A DNA stretch of 64,000 nucleotides from Pseudomonas guariconensis (GTDB lineage: Bacteria > Pseudomonadota > Gammaproteobacteria > Pseudomonadales > Pseudomonadaceae): the NCBI RefSeq assembly GCF_900102675.1, contig NZ_FMYX01000010.1, positions 62,001-126,000 of the forward strand. Reading direction: 5' to 3'. The notes beneath the pieces are model-generated. The model searched no databases. It saw only the letters and a program-made list of their open reading frames with translations, and was not told the origin of the DNA. The translations under genes and the position numbers were made by a program. This document shows positions 60,030 through 64,000 of the stretch, piece after piece. Position 1 is the stretch's first letter. Every line of letters starts with the position of its first letter.

Positions 60030-60053
60030 TAAATCTCCCCGTTGTGGCTTCGT
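60030..60053 (+). promoter_or_regulatory. PvdS-type iron-starvation promoter of pvdRT-opmQ
   Basis: TAAAT (60030-60034), exactly 16 bases, CGT (60051-60053). This is the 'IS box' recognised by PvdS/PfrI-type sigma factors for pyoverdine genes. The surrounding CTAAATCTC also resembles the extended consensus. The predicted start is about 60 bases before the pvdR ATG. Confidence 0.65.
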
Positions 60054-60120
60054 CTACCTGAGACCGCCCTGCGTGCCACGATTGGCCGCGTGTGACTTTC
60101 ACCCCTGGCCGGAAGCCCGC

Positions 60121-61299
60121 ATGAGACGCTTAATCCACACCCGCCGTCGGATCCTGCTCGGTGGCCTGGGCCTGCTTGGCCTGGGCGCCATCCTGGCCTG
60201 GAAGACCCTGCCCTTCGGCACCCTGCCGGTTAGCACCGTCCAGGTCGTGCGAGGCGATATCGAAAGCAGCGTCACGGCCTTGGGCACCTTACAGCCCAGG
60301 CGTTATGTCGATGTGGGCGCCCAGGCCTCCGGGCAGATCCGCACGTTGCACGTGGAGGTGGGCGATGTGGTGCGCCAGGGTCAGTTGCTGGTCGAGATCG
60401 ACCCGTCCACCCAGCAAGCCAAGCTCGATGCCGGTCGCTACTCCATCGAAAACCTCAAGGCCCAACTGGCCGAGCAACGCGCCCAGTACCAGCTGGCGAC
60501 GCAACAGTACCAACGCCAACGTGATCTAGCCGCCGCAGGCGCCACCCGCGAGGAAGACCTGCAAACAGCCCAAGCCCAACTCAAAGTGACCCAGGCGCGC
60601 ATCGACATGTACCAGGCGCAGATCCGCCAGGCTCAAGCCAGCCTGCGCAGCGACGAGGCCGAGTTGGGTTACACGCGCATCTATGCCCCCATGAGCGGCA
60701 CCGTGGTCGCTGTGGATGCCCGGGAGGGCCAGACCCTCAACGCCCAGCAACAGACGCCGTTGATCCTGCGTATCGCCAAACTCTCGCCGATGACCGTCTG
60801 GGCCCAGGTATCGGAGGCCGACATCGGCAAGGTCCAGCCCGGCATGAGCGCCTACTTCACCACCCTGGCCGGCGGCAAGCGCCGCTGGAGCAGCCGCGTG
60901 CGGCAGATCCTGCCGATCCCGCCCAAGCCGTTGGACCAGGCCAGCCAGGGCGGCGGCAGCCCGGCCAGCGCCAGCGCCGGCACCACCGGCAACAAGGTGG
61001 TGCAGTACACCGTGCTGCTGGATGTCGACAACCCCGATGGCGCCCTGATGGCCGAAATGACCACCCAGGTGTTCTTCGTTGCCGGCCAGGCCAAGCAGGT
61101 GCTCACAGCCCCCCTGGCCGCTCTGGAGGACGCCGATGACGACGGCCTGTACTTGGCCCAAGTGCTCAATCGCGAGGGCAAGATCGAGCAGCGCCAAGTG
61201 CGAACGGGCCTGAGCGATCGTCTGCGCGTGCAGATCCTCGAAGGCCTGAGCGAAGGCGAACAACTGGTTATCGGCGCCCCGGCCGCCAGCGGAGGTTGA
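60121..61299 (+). CDS. pvdR: PvdR, MacA-like periplasmic adaptor of the pyoverdine efflux pump
   Basis: Membrane-fusion protein, 392 residues, of the PvdRT-OpmQ tripartite pump that exports newly made or recycled pyoverdine. It has an N-terminal anchor (ILLGGLGLLGLGAILAW), a lipoyl-like barrel split by a coiled coil (about 110-190, SIENLKAQLAEQRAQYQLATQ...), and TRIYAPMSGTVVAVDAREGQTLNA. The ATG at 60121 has GGAAG 5 bases upstream; a 16-codon extension is rejected. The next gene starts at the base after its stop. The assignment to PvdR rather than a generic MacA rests on the IS-box promoter and gene order. Confidence 0.88.
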   Translation: MRRLIHTRRRILLGGLGLLGLGAILAWKTLPFGTLPVSTVQVVRGDIESSVTALGTLQPRRYVDVGAQASGQIRTLHVEVGDVVRQGQLLVEIDPSTQQAKLDAGRYSIENLKAQLAEQRAQYQLATQQYQRQRDLAAAGATREEDLQTAQAQLKVTQARIDMYQAQIRQAQASLRSDEAELGYTRIYAPMSGTVVAVDAREGQTLNAQQQTPLILRIAKLSPMTVWAQVSEADIGKVQPGMSAYFTTLAGGKRRWSSRVRQILPIPPKPLDQASQGGGSPASASAGTTGNKVVQYTVLLDVDNPDGALMAEMTTQVFFVAGQAKQVLTAPLAALEDADDDGLYLAQVLNREGKIEQRQVRTGLSDRLRVQILEGLSEGEQLVIGAPAASGG

Positions 61300-63264
61300 A
61301 TGCCTGTCCCTCTGATCGAACTCACCGACATCCGCAAGGCCTATGGCGGCATCGACACACCGAAAGTCGAGGTGTTGCGCGGCATCAGCCTGACCATCCA
61401 CCCCGGCGAGTTCGTCGCCATCGTCGGTGCCTCGGGCTCAGGCAAGTCGACGCTGATGAACATTCTCGGCTGCCTTGATCGCCCCAGCGCCGGCAGTTAT
61501 CGCTTCGCCGGCAAGGACGTCGCCGACCTGGACAGCGATGAGCTGGCGTGGCTGCGTCGCGAGGCCTTTGGCTTCGTGTTCCAGGGCTATCACCTGATCC
61601 CCTCGGGCTCCGCCCAGGAAAACGTCGAGATGCCGGCCATCTATGCCGGAACGCCCGCCGCCGAACGCCACGCCAGAGCTCGTGCGCTGCTCGAACGCCT
61701 GGGGCTGGCCAGCCGCACCACCAACCGCCCGCACCAACTCTCCGGCGGCCAGCAACAGCGGGTATCGATCGCCCGGGCACTGATGAACGGCGGACACATC
61801 ATCCTCGCCGACGAGCCCACCGGCGCGCTGGACAGTCACAGCGGCGCCGAAGTCATGGCCCTGCTGGATGAGCTCGCCCACCAAGGCCACGTGATCATTT
61901 TGATCACCCACGACCGCGAAGTGGCGGCACGAGCTCATCGGGTCATCGAGATCCGTGATGGCCTGATGCTCAGCGACTCCGCCGACGAGCAACCTGCAAC
62001 CGCTACGTACCCAGGCCTGCAAGCCGACGAGCTGCGCCAGCGTCTGGACCGCGGCGCCACCCTGCGCGGCGCCTGGAAAGGCGAGCTGCTCGAAGCCCTG
62101 CAGGCGGCCTGGCGGGTCATGTGGATCAACCGCTTCCGCACTGCCTTGACCTTGCTCGGCATCGTCATCGGCGTCGCCTCGGTGGTGGTGATGCTGGCCG
62201 TCGGCGAAGGCAGCAAGCGCCAGGTCATGGCACAAATGGCCGCGTTCGGCTCGAACATCCTCTACCTGTCCGGCAAAGCGGCGACACTGCGCGAACCTGC
62301 AGGCCTCATCACCCTCGATGATGTCGACGCGATCGCCGAACTGCCACAGGTCAAACGCGTCATGCCGGTCATCGGCGAAGAGCTGATGGTGCGCTACGGC
62401 AACAACAGCCAGCAGTTCTATGTCGGTGGCAACAACACCTGGTTCCCGGAAGTCTTCAACTGGCCAGTGGTCGAAGGGGCCTTTTTCAGTGAGTCTGACG
62501 AGGCCAGTGGTGCTGCCGTGGCGGTGATCGGGCAGAAAGTGAAGGAGAAGATGCTCGGCAACCGGCGCGACCCGCTGGGCCAGTACCTGTTGATCGGCAA
62601 CGTGCCGTTCCAGGTCGTGGGCATTCTGGCCGGCAAGGGTGCAAGCTCGGGGGACCAGGACAGCGACGAGCGCATCGTGGTGCCCTACTCCGCCGCCGCC
62701 ATCCGCTTGTTCGGGCGCTATGAGCCCGAGTACATCGCCATTGCCGCTCTCGACTCATCCCAGGTCCACGCCACCGAGGCGGCCATCGACCACCTGCTGC
62801 GCCAGCGCCACCAAGGCAAGCGCGATTTCGAACTGACCAACGATGCAGCCTTGATCCAAGCCGAAGCCCGCACCCAGAACAGCCTGTCGCTGATGCTCGG
62901 CGCGATTGCCGCCATCTCCTTGCTGGTTGGCGGCATCGGCGTGATGAACATCATGCTCATGACCGTGCGCGAGCGCACCCGTGAGATCGGCATCCGCATG
63001 GCCACTGGGGCCCGTCAGCGCGACATCCTGCGTCAATTCCTCAGCGAAGCGGTGATGCTGTCGATGGTCGGCGGGGTCACCGGCATCGTACTGGCCCTGT
63101 GCATCGGCGCAGGCCTGATGCTGGCCGACATCGCCGTGGCCTTCGCTCTACCCGCCATGCTCGGTGCATTCGCCTGCGCCGTCGTCACCGGCGTGGTGTT
63201 CGGCTTCATGCCAGCCCGCAAGGCCGCTCGCCTCGATCCGGTCAAAGCCCTCACCAGCGTATAA
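61300..63264 (+). CDS. pvdT: PvdT, MacB-like ABC transporter of the pyoverdine pump
   Basis: A 654-residue fusion of an N-terminal ABC ATPase and a four-span FtsX-type permease. ATPase motifs: Walker [10 protein letters not shown] (about residue 45), signature [15 protein letters not shown], Walker [12 protein letters not shown] and the ITHDREVA switch His. Membrane segments are near 285 and in the C-terminal third, with [27 protein letters not shown]. It abuts pvdR and precedes opmQ by 3 bases. Confidence 0.93.
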   Translation: MPVPLIELTDIRKAYGGIDTPKVEVLRGISLTIHPGEFVAIVGASGSGKSTLMNILGCLDRPSAGSYRFAGKDVADLDSDELAWLRREAFGFVFQGYHLIPSGSAQENVEMPAIYAGTPAAERHARARALLERLGLASRTTNRPHQLSGGQQQRVSIARALMNGGHIILADEPTGALDSHSGAEVMALLDELAHQGHVIILITHDREVAARAHRVIEIRDGLMLSDSADEQPATATYPGLQADELRQRLDRGATLRGAWKGELLEALQAAWRVMWINRFRTALTLLGIVIGVASVVVMLAVGEGSKRQVMAQMAAFGSNILYLSGKAATLREPAGLITLDDVDAIAELPQVKRVMPVIGEELMVRYGNNSQQFYVGGNNTWFPEVFNWPVVEGAFFSESDEASGAAVAVIGQKVKEKMLGNRRDPLGQYLLIGNVPFQVVGILAGKGASSGDQDSDERIVVPYSAAAIRLFGRYEPEYIAIAALDSSQVHATEAAIDHLLRQRHQGKRDFELTNDAALIQAEARTQNSLSLMLGAIAAISLLVGGIGVMNIMLMTVRERTREIGIRMATGARQRDILRQFLSEAVMLSMVGGVTGIVLALCIGAGLMLADIAVAFALPAMLGAFACAVVTGVVFGFMPARKAARLDPVKALTSV

Positions 63265-63267
63265 CTC

Positions 63268-64000
63268 ATGACATTGCCCAGCCGCATCAGCCTGTTGACC
63301 CTGAGCCTCGCCCTTGCCGCGTGCAGCACACCGCCCAGTCCAGAGGCCGATATCACCGCGCCGGCGACCTGGCAGGCGCAGCGCGAAGACGCCACCCGCC
63401 CCCTGCCCGATGCCATCTGGTGGAAGGCATTCGCCAGCCCCCAGCTGGACCAATTGATCGAGCGAGCCCTGCGCAACAGCCATGACCTCGCCGCCGCCAC
63501 CGCACGGGTGCGCCAGGCCCAGGCCCGCGCAGTGATCGCCGGCGCACCTTTGTTGCCAGAGCTGCAGTTCGGCCTGGATGCCAGCCGCCAGCGCCTGTTG
63601 CGCGGCGACGGCAACGACCAACTCGATGCCAGCAGCAGCGAGCGTACCAGCACCTCCTTCGGCACCCGCCTGAGCGCCAGCTACGAGATCGATTTCTGGG
63701 GAGGCCTGCGCGCTGCACGCGACAGCGCCTTGCATGGCCTGGACGCCAGTCGCTTCGACCGCCAGACGGTCGAGCTGACGCTGACCTGCGCGGTGGCCGA
63801 CAGTTACCTGCAAGGCTTGGCACTGGAGGAACAACTGCGTATTGCCCGTCTGAACCTGGACAATGCGCGTGACGTGCTGGCGCTCGTACAAGCGCGGGAA
63901 CGCTCAGGTTCGGCCACACGCCTGGAGTTGGCCCAGCAGCGCAGCCTGGTGGCCGCCCAGGAACGCCAGGTGCCGCTGCTTGAGCAGCGATGGCAAGACA
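63268..64000 (+). CDS. opmQ: OpmQ, outer-membrane efflux lipoprotein (3' end outside window)
   Basis: The first 244 residues of a TolC/OprM-type outer-membrane factor. Lipobox LALAACS at about residue 19, then PLPDAIWWKAFASPQLDQLIERALRNSHDLAAATARVRQA, typical of the RND-type factor N-terminus, and later ASYEIDFWGGLRAARDSA. The family is about 460-480 residues, so roughly half is missing. Outer channel for PvdRT. Confidence 0.9.
   Translation, partial: MTLPSRISLLTLSLALAACSTPPSPEADITAPATWQAQREDATRPLPDAIWWKAFASPQLDQLIERALRNSHDLAAATARVRQAQARAVIAGAPLLPELQFGLDASRQRLLRGDGNDQLDASSSERTSTSFGTRLSASYEIDFWGGLRAARDSALHGLDASRFDRQTVELTLTCAVADSYLQGLALEEQLRIARLNLDNARDVLALVQARERSGSATRLELAQQRSLVAAQERQVPLLEQRWQD

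Overview
The window looks like a chromosomal segment of a Pseudomonas of the P. putida group. It is GC-rich and densely coded. It has Pseudomonas-type families (DUF4892, DUF4389, DUF4398/OmpA lipoproteins, MocR regulator). From memory, its gene order (kdp; gpsA - TonB receptor - hybrid kinase - fabA - fabB; brnQ; suc - lpd - sdh - gltA; etf; pvdRT-opmQ) matches fluorescent pseudomonads. No rRNA, tRNA, insertion sequence, phage or CRISPR array was seen. Nearly all of it is ordinary core chromosome; the less familiar DNA is at about 31.4-33.1 kb and 55.5-57.2 kb.

Layout. 1-7.8 kb: high-affinity potassium uptake, kdpFABC with its sensor and regulator kdpDE (kdpE runs off the left edge). 8-13.6 kb: AI-2E-type exporter, DUF4892 protein, two overlapping alpha/beta hydrolases, sixA, a DUF4389 membrane protein and gpsA, all on the minus strand. 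13.7-18.7 kb: a tightly coupled plus-strand operon of TonB-dependent receptor, periplasmic binding protein and hybrid histidine kinase, apparently the counterpart of P. aeruginosa PA1613-PA1611. 19-20.7 kb: fabA-fabB for unsaturated fatty acids. 20.8-31 kb: a chemoreceptor with a flagellar-sigma promoter, amidohydrolase, pirin, dienelactone hydrolase, htpG, a thioesterase pair, a small lipoprotein, a DUF599 protein and the branched-chain amino-acid carrier. 31.4-33.1 kb: a three-gene operon of unknown function ending in a 66-residue protein.

33.2-46.2 kb: a TCA-cycle block on the minus strand (sdhCDAB, sucAB-lpd, sucCD) divergent from gltA. Strong sigma-70-like promoters lie between sdhC and gltA, and highly structured leaders precede sucA and sucC. 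46.3-51.5 kb: START-domain protein, cysteine-cluster protein, MocR regulator, and an OmpA/DUF4398 lipoprotein pair with a solute-binding protein. 51.6-55.5 kb: electron-transfer flavoprotein genes etfBA divergent from ETF-ubiquinone oxidoreductase; the latter has a PsrA-like operator next to its promoter, tying it to fatty-acid oxidation. 55.5-59.2 kb: a large protein with lectin-like and PLAT-like segments, an MHS-family transporter and a degenerate receiver protein. 59.4-64 kb: an orphan iron-starvation ECF sigma factor divergent from pvdR-pvdT-opmQ (pyoverdine recycling/secretion efflux pump). A Fur-box-like sequence and a PvdS-type promoter sit between them; opmQ runs off the right edge.

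All calls rest on reading the sequence and recalled family knowledge; no database search was run.
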